Shown here piece after piece: positions 17,633 to 25,781 of a stretch of DNA of 26,474 bases. The stretch comes from a virus. The notes below the pieces were generated by a model. It was not told the origin of the DNA, did not search any database, and saw only the letters and a list, made by a program, of their open reading frames with translations. The stretch spans positions 1 to 26,474 of IMG/VR virus record IMGVR_UViG_3300036864_000072; one strand, written 5' to 3'. The translations under genes and the position numbers were made by a program. Each line of letters opens with the position of its first letter. Position 1 is the stretch's first letter.

Positions 17633-20425
17633 ATGGAGACACCTGGCGCGAAGCCTCCGGCCAAGCGCCCGCTCAATCTCGACAGCGAGGAATCGCGCAA
17701 GGTGCTGCGCCAACTCGAGGAGTGGTTGGAGACCGAGAAGATTCGCCAGGCACCGAACCGCTACCAGATGGCGCTCGACGACGACTTCTACGACGGGCTG
17801 CAATTCTCCGACGAAGACGCGCAGCTCCTGCGCGATCGCGGGCAGGCCCCGTTGGTCTATAACAAGATTCAACCCGCGGTGAAGTGGGTCACGGGCACCG
17901 AGAAGCGCACGCGCTTCAACTACAAGGTCTTCCCGCGCAGCGATGGCGACATCGACGAGGCGGCGAACAAGACCAAGGTGATGGCCTACATCGACGACGT
18001 CAACAAGAGCGCATTCTCGCGTTCGCGGGGCTTCGAGAGTGCGGCGCGCGTCGGTATCGGTTGGCTCGAATGCGGCATCCGCGGCGATCCGACCATGGAG
18101 CCGATCTACGACCGGATGGAGTCGTGGCGCAACGTCATCTACGACAGCCAGGGCACCGAGCTCGACTGCTCCGACTGGCGCTATCAGTACCGGCACAAGT
18201 GGGTGGACCTCGACATCGCGCAGGCGCTCTTCCCGAAATACAAGGAGACGCTGAAGTCGACGTCGGTGTACTCCGACTACGCTGATCACCACGAAGACGA
18301 AGAGTGGTATCTCGGCCAGATCCTCCAAGAGCGCAGCGCCGATGGCACCGTGCTCAATCGCAACACCTTCATCGACACGAGCTCGTCGCTCTTCAACCGC
18401 CGGGCCCGCGTGCGCTTGAATGAAGCGTGGTTTCGCCGACCGGTGCCGATCAAGTACATCCAGGACCCCACGGGCGAGCGGCAAGACCAGCGCTTCGACC
18501 AGCTCGATGAACAGGGCCGGCAACTGCTGTCAACCGGCGTCATCAGCACCTATTCCCGGATGGGCATGCAGATGTGGTGCGCGATCTTCGTGCGCGGGCA
18601 ACTGCTGCAGCTCATGCCTTCGCCGTACCGCCACAACGATTTTCCGTTCACGCCGATTTGGGCCAACCGCCGCGGCCGCGACAACGCGCCCTACGGCATG
18701 GTGCGAGTGACCCGCGACCCGCAGGAGAGCTTTAACAAGAGAATGTCGAAGGCTTTGTTCGCGATGAGCACGCGGCGCGTGGTGATGGACGTCGGCGCGG
18801 TAGCAGACATCGACGTGCTGCGCGAGGAGGCCGCACGACCCGACGGCATCATCGAGAAGAACCATGGTGCTGACTTTGATATGGCGACGGACATGCAGGT
18901 CGCCGAGGAGCATCTGAAGTACGCGATGCTCGATGAAAAGTCGATCCAGGACCTCTCAGGCGTGACCGACGACCTGATGGGCCGCAAGAGCAACGCGATC
19001 AGCGGCAAGGCGATCGAAGCGCGCCAGGACCAGGGCTCGACTGTCACCACCGATCTCTTCGACAACTATCGCCTCGCGATCCAGCTTCACGGGCAGAAGA
19101 AGCTCTCGCTCATCCGCCAGTACATGACAGTGGAGCAGCAGATCCGCGTCATCGGCGAGAAGAAGGGCACCGACTTCATCACCATCAACCAGGCGATGCC
19201 CGACGGGTCGATCAAGAACGACATGGCCCAGGCCGAGGCCGATTTCGTCATCGACGAGACCGACTACCGGACCACGCAGCGCCAAGCCATGTTCGAGACG
19301 TTGATGGAGATGGTCGTCGAGCTGGGCAAGGTCAACCCGCAATTCGCGATGAACCTCGTCGACGATGTGTTGGAGTTCTCCGACGTGCCGGGCAAGGACC
19401 ACATCATCGCCACCATCCGGGCGATGACCGGGAAGCCAGATCCGAACAAGCGCCTGACCGACGAAGAGAAGCAGGCCATCGCGCAGAAGCAGGCCGAGGA
19501 GCAGGCGATGAAGGAAGAGCAGCAGCGCCTGGTGCTCGAGGGTGCCCGCGCCAAGGTCGAGGAATTGCAGGCCCGGGCGAACAAGCTCAACGCCGAGGCC
19601 GAGAACATCGGTGCCGGCGACGATGGGGAGCTCGCGGCCAGCTACAACCAGAAGCTCCAACAACTGCACGACGACACCACCAGCGTCATCGACAACCTGC
19701 GCAAGCAGCTCATCGAGGCGGAGCGTCAGATCACGACCGCCGACATGCGCGCACTCGACCACTCGCACACCGCGCAACTGGCGAGCACCACCACGATCGC
19801 GAAGACGCTCCTCGACAACGCCTCTAAGGAGCGCATCGCCTCCGCCGCCGACCGCACCGCCGAGGCGACGAGCAAGCAACTACGCGCGATCGACGGTCTG
19901 AACGAGCAGCTCCAGGCGCTCTCGCAGATGACCAAGGGCCTTGAGCGCAAGAAGCTCGACAAGCCGGTCACGCCGAAGGCCGACCCGTTCCAGAAGCTCC
20001 ACGAGCGCGTCGACAGCACCGACGAGAAGGTCAACAAGGTCGCTGAGGACGTGAAGGGCAAGGCACCGCTACCGAAGGCGACCGCAGCCGCAGCCGCGGC
20101 GGATCCGCGCGTCGACGAACTCACCAAGAACGTCCAGGCGATTACCGACGTGGTGAACACGCTGGCCGAGAAGGAACGGCAACCGGCCGTGCACGTGCAC
20201 ACCGAACTCGGCGAGGACGAGCGCAAGAGCCGCAAGGCCGAGAAAGAGGCCGGCGATCAGCGCCACCAGCAGCTCGCCGACAGCGTCAAGGCGATCGCCG
20301 ATCGGCTCGACAACCAACCGGGGCCCGCGGAGAGCGTCGACTTCGACACCGACGACCAGGGCCGCATCAAGAAAGCCCGCATCAACCGTAAAGCCAAACC
20401 ACCGAAGAAGGAGTCGTCAGCATGA
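17633..20425 (+). CDS. Portal protein, P22-like, with long C-terminal coiled coil
   Basis: A 930-residue protein from ATG 17633. A TTG at 17579 next to the Tad2 stop is another possible start, and neither has an ideal ribosome site. Residues 40-600 match the P22 portal family: DDDFYDGLQFS, PLVYNKIQPAVKWVTG, ESAARVGIGWLECGI, then DLSGVTDDLMGRKSNAISGKAIE in pieces. It forms the 12-subunit ring through which DNA enters. P22 gp1 has 725 residues. Here the last about 320 residues are a charged Ala/Lys/Glu/Gln-rich stretch (from about 605) that reads as one or more coiled coils, like the helical barrel of P22 but longer. The stop overlaps the next gene by ATGA. Confidence 0.92.
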   Translation: METPGAKPPAKRPLNLDSEESRKVLRQLEEWLETEKIRQAPNRYQMALDDDFYDGLQFSDEDAQLLRDRGQAPLVYNKIQPAVKWVTGTEKRTRFNYKVFPRSDGDIDEAANKTKVMAYIDDVNKSAFSRSRGFESAARVGIGWLECGIRGDPTMEPIYDRMESWRNVIYDSQGTELDCSDWRYQYRHKWVDLDIAQALFPKYKETLKSTSVYSDYADHHEDEEWYLGQILQERSADGTVLNRNTFIDTSSSLFNRRARVRLNEAWFRRPVPIKYIQDPTGERQDQRFDQLDEQGRQLLSTGVISTYSRMGMQMWCAIFVRGQLLQLMPSPYRHNDFPFTPIWANRRGRDNAPYGMVRVTRDPQESFNKRMSKALFAMSTRRVVMDVGAVADIDVLREEAARPDGIIEKNHGADFDMATDMQVAEEHLKYAMLDEKSIQDLSGVTDDLMGRKSNAISGKAIEARQDQGSTVTTDLFDNYRLAIQLHGQKKLSLIRQYMTVEQQIRVIGEKKGTDFITINQAMPDGSIKNDMAQAEADFVIDETDYRTTQRQAMFETLMEMVVELGKVNPQFAMNLVDDVLEFSDVPGKDHIIATIRAMTGKPDPNKRLTDEEKQAIAQKQAEEQAMKEEQQRLVLEGARAKVEELQARANKLNAEAENIGAGDDGELAASYNQKLQQLHDDTTSVIDNLRKQLIEAERQITTADMRALDHSHTAQLASTTTIAKTLLDNASKERIASAADRTAEATSKQLRAIDGLNEQLQALSQMTKGLERKKLDKPVTPKADPFQKLHERVDSTDEKVNKVAEDVKGKAPLPKATAAAAAADPRVDELTKNVQAITDVVNTLAEKERQPAVHVHTELGEDERKSRKAEKEAGDQRHQQLADSVKAIADRLDNQPGPAESVDFDTDDQGRIKKARINRKAKPPKKESSA

Positions 20426-20976
20426 GAGCACTGAAGTACCTCCGCGCCGCCCTGTTGTTCACAGCATTCGCGTTGTTTGCGTCGGTGTCCTGGGCGCTGA
20501 CCAGCGCGCAACTGACCACGCTCAGGGCGGCAATCGTCGCTGATCCGGTGCTTAACGCCTTACCCAACGATAGCGATGGAGCTTTTGCCATCGCTACAGC
20601 GTTCAACCTCCTGGCCTCGCCAGCATTCACGGTATGGAGAACGAATGTCGGGATTGGTGAAGTCGGCGACAACATCAACGCGACAGAGTTGGCCGGCCTC
20701 TCTTCGCTCAACGCCACGAGACTGCAAACAATCGCCCAATATTCGCCCAACGGGGTCAATCCTTCGCTTACCGATCGGCGTCAGTTCTTCGACGACATCT
20801 TCAGCGGCGCGGGCGGCACGATCACGCGGGGCAAATTGCTGATCCTCTGGAAGCGCCTCGCCACGCGCGCGGAGAAGCTCTTCGCGACCGGCACCGGAAC
20901 CGATGCGGTGCCGGCGACGTTGAGCTTCGAAGGCGAACTCTCCTACCAAGACGTCCTGGCCGCGCGGGCGAACTAA
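20422..20976 (+). CDS. Phage protein with N-terminal signal peptide
   Basis: A 184-residue protein. AAGGAG lies 8 bases before the ATG, which overlaps the portal stop. The first 25 residues are a textbook Sec signal: basic MRALKYLR, hydrophobic AALLFTAFALFASV, then SWA as a cleavage site. The rest matches by eye a phage family found beside LamG and fibre-stem genes: LTTLRAAIVADP, FTVWRTN, then RATRAEKLFATGTGT in part and TLSFEGELSYQDVL. Members I recall start right at the LTTLR region without a signal peptide. It could be a virion-linked protein exported in the host, or the leader may anchor it in the membrane. The function is unknown. Confidence 0.75.
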   Translation: MRALKYLRAALLFTAFALFASVSWALTSAQLTTLRAAIVADPVLNALPNDSDGAFAIATAFNLLASPAFTVWRTNVGIGEVGDNINATELAGLSSLNATRLQTIAQYSPNGVNPSLTDRRQFFDDIFSGAGGTITRGKLLILWKRLATRAEKLFATGTGTDAVPATLSFEGELSYQDVLAARAN

Positions 20977-20979
20977 GAC

Positions 20980-21468
20980 ATGGGGGCTCCAGTCTACGGC
21001 GCCTCAGTCGCTGTCTTCGGCGCCAATGACCTCGACAGCCTCGCCACATCGGCGACTTGGGTCGCGGGCCTTGAGTCCAATGTCATCACTAGTGCATGGC
21101 ATTCAGCACTGCTTGCGGGACGATTCAAGGCCAATAACACCGCGCCCACCGCTGGGCAGATTCAAGTGTGGGTCGGCGGGATTCTGAACGACACGCCAAC
21201 GTATCCCGACGTGTTTGATGGCACGGGAAGCGCTGAGACGGTTACTAGTGTCGACATCCGCAACTCGATCATGCGGCAGGCGGCGGGGATCGTCACGGAT
21301 ACGACTTCAAATCGCATCTACGAATTTGGCCCTGTCTCTGTCGCAGGGCTGTTCGGCGGGGACATCCCACCGAAATGGTGGGTGTTCGTGGCGCACAACA
21401 TGGTGCAAACGCTAAACACCACGACCGGTGCTGGCGGTCAGTGCTGGTACACGCCGGTTACGTACTAG
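20980..21468 (+). CDS. Small phage structural-type protein
   Basis: A 162-residue protein starting MGAPVYGASVAVFGAND. It is beta-rich, and the order of elements (ANDLDSLATSATWVAG, then IQVWVGG and TPTYPDVFDG, then FGGDIPPKWWVFVAHN) is that of a phage protein type ending in 'GG.LPPKWGIVV.N'. In other phages this gene keeps company with the LamG and stem genes, as here. It is probably a virion decoration or appendage component, by association only. Confidence 0.7.
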   Translation: MGAPVYGASVAVFGANDLDSLATSATWVAGLESNVITSAWHSALLAGRFKANNTAPTAGQIQVWVGGILNDTPTYPDVFDGTGSAETVTSVDIRNSIMRQAAGIVTDTTSNRIYEFGPVSVAGLFGGDIPPKWWVFVAHNMVQTLNTTTGAGGQCWYTPVTY

Positions 21469-21469
21469 C

Positions 21470-22228
21470 ATGTTCGACATCCGCCCCAACGCGCTCGAAT
21501 TCGACGGCCTAACGAGTTACGCCAGCGTTGCTAGTGTCGCCATTGCGACGACGCCGATTACGATGGCAGCGTGGGTGTTCGTCGATCCAGCGAGCGTAAG
21601 TGAGGCCTTGAGCACCGTCCTTCAGGTTAAGAACTCGACGTCTGCGGCCTCTACTAATATGTGGGCGCTACGGATAGCTTCGGGTGGTCAGATTAGAGCG
21701 GAGAGCGCCAACGCTACGCTTTCATCTAGCTCGAATGCTCCTTACGCGGCAGCTAATCGAAGGTGGTTTCATAGTGCTGGGACCTTCGCGTCAGCCACTA
21801 ATAGGGTCGGGCATATCAACGGCACACCAGGGACCGCTCAAACAAGTAACCGGGTGCCGAGCGGACTGGATTCGACGACGATCGGCGCGAGTTTGAATAG
21901 CGGCGCAGCCGCAGGATTTTTCCCGGGCGCGGTTGCGCATGCTGCTATTTGGAATGTCGTGCTCGCGCAGTCGGACATTCACCGCTTGGCGAGCGGCGTG
22001 TTGCCACCGCTCGTGGCGCGTGAAAGTCTAGTCGCCTACTGGCCCTTGATGGCTGATGGATTGCCTCCAGGCCACGACTACATGCAGGCGTTCCCGCTGA
22101 CGTGGAGCGGCGGACGAAGCGTGATTCCGGGGCCGTTCAGCAGACCGAGACCATATCTGATTCCGGCGGCGGTCAGCGCCGGCAAGCCCTATCACTACTA
22201 CGCGCAGCAGCGCCGGCAGGCAGCCTAA
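21470..22228 (+). CDS. LamG/concanavalin-like lectin domain protein
   Basis: A 252-residue protein starting at ATG 21470, one base after the previous stop. Residues 8-180 form a LamG-like beta sandwich: LEFDGLTSYASV, PITMAAWVFVDP, MWALRIASGGQI, RRWFHSAGTF, and FFPGAVAHAAIWN. Such domains bind glycans or decorate capsids and tails. The last about 70 residues are Pro/Arg/Tyr-rich. Third-position use is more relaxed than in the terminase and portal genes, with several A/T-ending codons, hinting at a different history. It is probably a surface protein of the virion that binds host polysaccharide. Confidence 0.75.
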   Translation: MFDIRPNALEFDGLTSYASVASVAIATTPITMAAWVFVDPASVSEALSTVLQVKNSTSAASTNMWALRIASGGQIRAESANATLSSSSNAPYAAANRRWFHSAGTFASATNRVGHINGTPGTAQTSNRVPSGLDSTTIGASLNSGAAAGFFPGAVAHAAIWNVVLAQSDIHRLASGVLPPLVARESLVAYWPLMADGLPPGHDYMQAFPLTWSGGRSVIPGPFSRPRPYLIPAAVSAGKPYHYYAQQRRQAA

Positions 22229-23557
22229 ATGCCCGGATTTCTGAGACAAGCAACAGCTTCTCAGTCAAGAGCCCTGGGTCCCTTCGTGGATGATGTCGAC
22301 TTCAAGTCGGTCGAAACCGCGCTGACGATCGCCAATACCGACATCAAGCTGATCGTCAATGGTGGAGCTTCAGCGAATAAGAACTCGGGCGGCGGCACGC
22401 ACCGCGTGAACGGCGTGTACGGCGTCACGTTCGATGCCACCGACACGGCGACCGTTGGCGAGATGGAAGTCTCGGTATCTGTGTCCGGCGCGTTGGTCGT
22501 CTTCGACAAGTTCTTCGTGGTCGAGGAAGCGGTCTACGACGCGCTGTTCGTCGCCGCCGCGCCAGGCTATGTCGTAGATCAGCCGGTCAATGTCACCAAG
22601 GTTGGTGGCACCACGCAGACCGCGGGCGACATCATGGCCGACACCAACGATATTCAGTCGCGCTTGCCCGCAGCGCTGGTGAGCGGCCGCATGGATGCGA
22701 GCGTGGGCGCGATGGCGGCTAATGTGCTTACCGCGGCCGCGATCGCCGCCGACGCAATCACCGACGCCAAGGTTGCGGCCGATGTGACCATCGCCTCGGT
22801 GACTGGCGCGGTGGGCTCCGTGACGGCTGGCGTGACCGTTACGACGAACAACGACAAGACCGGATACGGACTCTCGGCCGCAGCCGTGCAAGCGATTTGG
22901 GACGCTCTGACTTCAGCGCTCACTACGGTAGGGTCGATCGGCAAACTGCTTGTCGACAACGTCAATGCGACGATCTCCAGCCGGCTCGCCACAGCGGGCT
23001 ACACCGCGCCGGACAACACCGGAATCGCGGCGATCAAGACCAAGACCGACCAACTCGTATTCACGATTGCGAACAAGCTGGACGCGTCGATCCAGGCCGC
23101 AGGCGACTTCGCCCAAGCAGCCGCGGACAAGGTTTGGTTGACGGCTGCGCGCCTCCTCACCGCTGGCACCAACATCGTGCTTGCCAAGGGCGTGGGGGTC
23201 ACCGGCTTCAACGACCTCGACGCCGCTGGCGTGCGCACCGCCGTAGGGTTGGCGGCGGCTAACCTTGACACACAGCTTGCTGCGCTGGATGTGGACATCC
23301 TGACGCGGCTGGCAACTTCCGGCTACACGGCACCGCCAACTGCGGCTCAGAACGCCGACAAGTTACTCGGTCGCAACCTTGCCGGCGGGGCTGACGGCAC
23401 CCGCACCGTGCAGGACGCACTGCGCTTGCTGCGCAATAAGTCCAGCGTGGCCGCGGGGACGTTGACCGTGACGCAGGAGGATGACCTTACCCCGGCGTGG
23501 ACCGCCGCAGTCGTCACGACCGCAGGGAATCCGATCTCCTCGATTGATCCGGCCTAA
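22229..23557 (+). CDS. Fibre or stem-like virion protein
   Basis: A 442-residue protein starting one base after the previous stop. Residues 10-110 form a beta-rich domain typical of phage appendage proteins (VDFKSVETALTIANTDIKL, then VNGVYGVTFDATDT and VVFDKFFVVEEAVYDALF). The middle is an Ala/Val/Thr-rich, repetitive stem with GSVTAGVTVTTNNDKTGY and two RLATxGYTAP repeats (from about nt 22982 and 23305). The C-terminal 70 residues (ALRLLRNKSSVAAGTLTVTQEDD, ending ISSIDPA) are another conserved module of this family. It is probably trimeric and attached to head or tail. That it lies between portal and scaffold instead of after the tail genes is unusual. Confidence 0.75.
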   Translation: MPGFLRQATASQSRALGPFVDDVDFKSVETALTIANTDIKLIVNGGASANKNSGGGTHRVNGVYGVTFDATDTATVGEMEVSVSVSGALVVFDKFFVVEEAVYDALFVAAAPGYVVDQPVNVTKVGGTTQTAGDIMADTNDIQSRLPAALVSGRMDASVGAMAANVLTAAAIAADAITDAKVAADVTIASVTGAVGSVTAGVTVTTNNDKTGYGLSAAAVQAIWDALTSALTTVGSIGKLLVDNVNATISSRLATAGYTAPDNTGIAAIKTKTDQLVFTIANKLDASIQAAGDFAQAAADKVWLTAARLLTAGTNIVLAKGVGVTGFNDLDAAGVRTAVGLAAANLDTQLAALDVDILTRLATSGYTAPPTAAQNADKLLGRNLAGGADGTRTVQDALRLLRNKSSVAAGTLTVTQEDDLTPAWTAAVVTTAGNPISSIDPA

Positions 23558-23568
23558 CAGGGCGCGGC

Positions 23569-24081
23569 GTGTTCTACATCACTGGCCTCTATCGCCAGTG
23601 GTCGGATGGGCAGGGCATCGCGCCGCCGATTGTGGTCGTTGTCGCCGAGCCATCGGCAGTACCCCTTGGCGGCGGCGAACCACCGCGAGGACGCACGCGT
23701 TTCGGCGGCAAGATTCGCCGGCACACCACCGACGATCCGCCCAAGGTCGCCAAGAAGCGCAAACGCGCTGCCCCTGTCGTACTGCCGGAGCGCGAGCCGT
23801 TCGCGCCACTGGTCGCGCCGTCGATCGACGCCACGGCCGCGCGCGAGCTCGCCGAGCGCTTGGCCAATGCCACATCCGACGCAGCCCGCCGCGCCATCGA
23901 GCAGGAGATCGCGCGGCGTGAGCAACAAGCGCTCAAGAAGCGCGAACAAGCGCAACGCGTGGCCGAGGGCCGCGCACGCATCGCCGCACGGCGCGAGGCA
24001 GCGGCAGAGGCCGAAGCGCTGCGGCTCGATGTCGACGCGCACAACCGCCGCGTGCTGGCCGAGCTGCTCGTGCAACTCTAA
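23569..24081 (+). CDS. Helical phage protein of unknown function
   Basis: A 170-residue protein with GTG start. A short opening (VFYITGLYRQWSDGQGIAPP) resembles the first residues of small proteins that follow the stem gene in other phages. From residue 85 on it is a long Ala/Arg/Glu helix, probably coiled coil (ARELAERLANATSD, then repeated RREQ/KKREQ pieces). Together with the stem gene it may form an appendage. No catalytic motif is visible. Confidence 0.65.
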   Translation: MFYITGLYRQWSDGQGIAPPIVVVVAEPSAVPLGGGEPPRGRTRFGGKIRRHTTDDPPKVAKKRKRAAPVVLPEREPFAPLVAPSIDATAARELAERLANATSDAARRAIEQEIARREQQALKKREQAQRVAEGRARIAARREAAAEAEALRLDVDAHNRRVLAELLVQL

Positions 24082-24095
24082 CTGAAGGGGTTTGA

Positions 24096-24581
24096 ATGAA
24101 TTTTCGTGGCATGTTTGGCTGGATGCAGCGCTATCGCACCACCTGCGATGGGCCGCCGGCCACAAGGCGATCCGCAGCGCGGCTCGCGAGCCACGTGACC
24201 CGCTTCGAGATCGGACCGGATGAATGGTGCGAGATCCGGCCAACGCAGTACGCCCTGCGGGTCTACAAAGGCCACTCGGACAACTACCCCGCGTCGGCCG
24301 TGATCCAGACTTACGGCGACAAGGCGTGGATGAGCATGATCAGCAACCCGGGCTTCTACCGGGCGCTACGCAACCACGTGCCGGACATCCTCGACGCGGT
24401 GGGCGTGCGCTCCCTAGAGGGCTATGTGACACCGGCGCACGCAAGGCTCATGCGCATGATGTTCAAGCACCGTGCGAGTTTCGCCATGGACGACGAATGC
24501 GGCACCTGTGCCGACCGCGACATGCCCTGGGTGACGATCTCGGCTGCGGACGACCCGCACGAACCGCGGCATTTCGGCTGA
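24096..24581 (+). CDS. Phage protein of unknown function
   Basis: A 161-residue protein behind AAGGGG. It is alpha/beta in appearance: VTRFEIGPDEWCEIRPTQYALRVY in two strands, then AVIQTYGDKAWMSMI, a helix with RALRNHVPDILDAVG, and GYVTPAHARLMRMMF. The last part resembles the end of acetyltransferase-like phage proteins, but I cannot confirm the acetyl-CoA loop. Two Cys (CGTC) near residue 137. The role is open. Confidence 0.65.
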   Translation: MNFRGMFGWMQRYRTTCDGPPATRRSAARLASHVTRFEIGPDEWCEIRPTQYALRVYKGHSDNYPASAVIQTYGDKAWMSMISNPGFYRALRNHVPDILDAVGVRSLEGYVTPAHARLMRMMFKHRASFAMDDECGTCADRDMPWVTISAADDPHEPRHFG

Positions 24582-24588
24582 CGCGCGC

Positions 24589-25704
24589 GTGATCATTGAC
24601 CGCGCCGTCATCCTCGCGGCCCTGAGCAACACCAACGTCAAAGCCGTCCTGCGGGTGCTGCGCGCCGGCGAGAGCCATCAGAACGACGACGCCTACACGC
24701 TGCTGAACGGTGGCGGGCACTTCACCGATCTGTCGTGGCATCCGTACTACGGGCTGCCGACGCCCCCGGCGAAGGCCGCAGGTGCGTACCAATATCTCGG
24801 CACCACTTGGAAGCGCTATGCCGAGAAGTACAACGTCACCGCGTTCAGCAAAGAGGACCAGGACTTTGTCGCGGTCGCCGACATCGCTGAGCACGGTGCG
24901 CTCAATGCGGCGATCGCCGGCGACTTGGCGACCGTCATTCGCCTGCTCTCAAAAGAGTGGGTCTCGCTGCCCGGCCTTGGCACCAAGGCTCGACTCGTAT
25001 TTGAAAACTTCGGCGGACGGTCGGACGCCACCGCACCACCACTGACCACCACCACGGCGGCTACAACGCCGCAGGAGAAGCCCGTGCCCCTATTACTGGC
25101 GTTGCTGCCGGCCGTACTGCAACTGTTCGCACCGCGTGCGCAAGCAGCTCTCGGCAAGATCACCGGAGCTGCTCCGGACATCGTGGAGAAGTTCGCGAGC
25201 AACGTGATCGACAAGGTGCAGCAGGTCACCGGCAAGGCCGACCCCATCGAAGCCGTCGCCGAGCTCAAAAAGAGCCCTGTGTCAGTCGTCGATCAGGTGG
25301 AAGAGAGTGCGCTCGATCATCTCGACAAGTTGCTGCCGGTGCTCGACAAGCTCGCGACCTTCGACAAGGACGCGTGGAGTGCCGAGGAAGCCTCACGCGA
25401 TGCCGCTGCCGAACGTGGCCGCGCGGACGGCTTTGATTTGGGACCGCTGCTCGGCAAGGCCGCAGTCGCCCTGGTCGCCGCCATCCTGCTCGCGATGTTC
25501 GCGATCATGGGCGTGCAGACCTGGCTCTTGGACGAGCACGAGCCGACCACCGCCATCTTGACGATGGCGAGCTCCCTATTCGGCATCGTGTTCTCGACCG
25601 CTTTCGGCGCGATCTACGGCTATCGCTTCGGCTCCAGCCGCTCGAGCAGCGCCAAAGACGTGGTCCTGGGCGAGATCGCCAGCCGCGCGCCCCGACAGAC
25701 GTAA
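24589..25704 (+). CDS. Lambda-R-like lytic transglycosylase fused to a holin-like domain
   Basis: A 371-residue protein with GTG start. Residues 15-135 match the lambda R endolysin family (GH104): LRVLRAGES with the likely catalytic Glu28, LLNGGGHFTDLSWHPYYG, AAGAYQYLGTTWKRYAEK, and SKEWVSLPG. It would cut the glycan of peptidoglycan. A Thr/Ala/Pro linker (147-164) leads to a second part: a hydrophobic opening (VPLLLALLPAVLQLF), a helical middle, and two transmembrane segments (about 288-310 and 320-343) with a charged tail, as in holins. Lambda keeps these two functions in separate genes. An internal start (next entry) may give the holin-like part alone. It is far from the usual lysis place and lies before the scaffold. 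Confidence 0.8.
   Translation: MIIDRAVILAALSNTNVKAVLRVLRAGESHQNDDAYTLLNGGGHFTDLSWHPYYGLPTPPAKAAGAYQYLGTTWKRYAEKYNVTAFSKEDQDFVAVADIAEHGALNAAIAGDLATVIRLLSKEWVSLPGLGTKARLVFENFGGRSDATAPPLTTTTAATTPQEKPVPLLLALLPAVLQLFAPRAQAALGKITGAAPDIVEKFASNVIDKVQQVTGKADPIEAVAELKKSPVSVVDQVEESALDHLDKLLPVLDKLATFDKDAWSAEEASRDAAAERGRADGFDLGPLLGKAAVALVAAILLAMFAIMGVQTWLLDEHEPTTAILTMASSLFGIVFSTAFGAIYGYRFGSSRSSSAKDVVLGEIASRAPRQT
25084..25704 (+). CDS. Holin-like protein from an internal in-frame start
   Basis: Codon 166 of the endolysin gene is GTG, and AGGAG stands 6 bases before it (25073-25077), better than the ribosome site of the full gene. Translation from here would give 206 residues (VPLLLALLPAVLQLF...) with a helical domain and two C-terminal membrane segments. 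This resembles free-standing holin-like proteins of other phages. Whether the internal start is used is inference; the site itself is seen. Confidence 0.55.
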   Translation: MPLLLALLPAVLQLFAPRAQAALGKITGAAPDIVEKFASNVIDKVQQVTGKADPIEAVAELKKSPVSVVDQVEESALDHLDKLLPVLDKLATFDKDAWSAEEASRDAAAERGRADGFDLGPLLGKAAVALVAAILLAMFAIMGVQTWLLDEHEPTTAILTMASSLFGIVFSTAFGAIYGYRFGSSRSSSAKDVVLGEIASRAPRQT

Positions 25705-25736
25705 AGCGTTTCGCTACACAACCGCAGTACACGAAG

Positions 25737-25758
25737 GCCCGCCACCCGGCGGGCTTTT
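25737..25758 (+). terminator. Rho-independent terminator
   Basis: GCCCGCC (25737-25743) pairs with GGCGGGC (25748-25754) around loop ACCC, followed by TTTT. It closes the inserted block before the scaffold gene and is nearly the same as the terminator at 16431. Confidence 0.85.
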
Positions 25759-25781
25759 CATTTTCTGGAGGCACCGAACAC

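Noticed and set aside
17273-18523. Long open frame on the minus strand (416 codons)
   Set aside because: It is antisense to the Tad2-like gene and the portal, both clearly recognised.
18956-19879. Minus-strand frame of 307 codons
   Set aside because: It is antisense to the portal coiled coil; a shadow of GC-rich, charged codons.
22229-23557. A diversity-generating element acting on the fibre-like gene
   Set aside because: No reverse transcriptase and no template/variable repeat pair is seen in the window.
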